A stretch of 7,992 nucleotides of DNA from positions 1 to 7,992 of the forward strand of contig CAIRNL010000784.1 in the NCBI GenBank assembly GCA_903879975.1, in the 5' to 3' direction. Shown one piece after another: positions 7,909 through 7,992 of this stretch (the first letter of the stretch is position 1; every line of letters starts with the position of its first letter). The DNA is from an uncultured Chloroflexota bacterium (GTDB lineage Bacteria > Chloroflexota > Anaerolineae > Caldilineales > Caldilineaceae). The notes beneath the pieces were generated by a model. That model searched no databases, was not told the origin of the DNA, and was given only the letters and a program-made list of their open reading frames with translations. The position numbers were made by a program, and so were the translations under genes.

Positions 7909-7992
7909 GGGCACAAACAGGAGCGTAATCACTGAAGGATACCGAAACTTAAAGGTAAACTAAATCTGTGCAAAACCATTACAAAGGATAGG

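Noticed and set aside
7803..7928. A 41-codon ORF starting at an ATG that overlaps the pheS stop (TGATG), containing a Tyr-Phe-Trp run near its end.
   Set aside because: The ORF runs straight through the terminator hairpin, and the Tyr-Phe-Trp codons come from the T-tract. An attenuation leader peptide would carry Phe codons before the hairpin. It resembles no known protein.
7932..7992. Possible promoter (TAAACT at 7956-7961) and ribosome-binding site (AAAGGA at 7983-7988) for the next gene.
   Set aside because: The -10 is weak, no good -35 lies at the right distance, and the start codon would be outside the window, so no feature is called.

Overview
This is a compact, GC-rich bacterial window with no mobile elements, CRISPR arrays, rRNA or recognisable tRNA genes. 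The gene set is housekeeping and metabolic: a metal ABC permease tail, dCTP deaminase, a formyltransferase, an anaerobic-type glycerol-3-phosphate dehydrogenase cluster and PheS. The source is probably an environmental or thermophilic bacterium. A Chloroflexota-like lineage is my tentative guess from protein style and gene mix, and nothing in the window proves it.

Left side, plus strand: the C-terminal end of an ABC-3 family Zn/Mn transporter permease (to 229) is followed by dcd, encoding dCTP deaminase (272-829). dcd runs tail to tail, with only 5 nt between stop codons, into a minus-strand Fmt-like formyltransferase (835-1779). A 394-nt gap follows (1780-2173). It has no convincing gene but holds two clear hairpins.

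Middle, minus strand, read right to left: a six-helix membrane protein of unknown function (6647-6003); a GlpA-like FAD dehydrogenase with a C-terminal BFD-type [2Fe-2S] domain (5881-4394); a second FAD/NAD(P) oxidoreductase coupled to it by an ATGA overlap (4397-3102); and a small DUF1667 protein with a CxxCxxxC motif (3094-2693). After 129 nt comes a FlK-like hot-dog thioesterase (2563-2174). The GlpA-like, flavoprotein and DUF1667 genes form the known alternative glycerol-3-phosphate dehydrogenase module. Electrons probably pass from glycerol 3-phosphate through flavin and Fe-S centres to a soluble or quinone acceptor. No GlpC-type membrane anchor is present.

Right side, plus strand: pheS (6769-7803) is expressed from a strong extended -10 promoter (TGGTATAAT) in a 121-nt divergent region. 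Its trailer carries a strong intrinsic terminator (about 7864-7908). An upstream 11-nt segment can pair with the terminator's left arm, so this could be an attenuator for the next gene, which would begin just past the window's end.

I see no strong evidence for an undescribed multi-gene system. The best leads are the switch-like pheS trailer, the Fmt-like protein that keeps its catalytic residues but lacks the canonical Fmt loop, and the thioesterase next to the glycerol-3-phosphate cluster.
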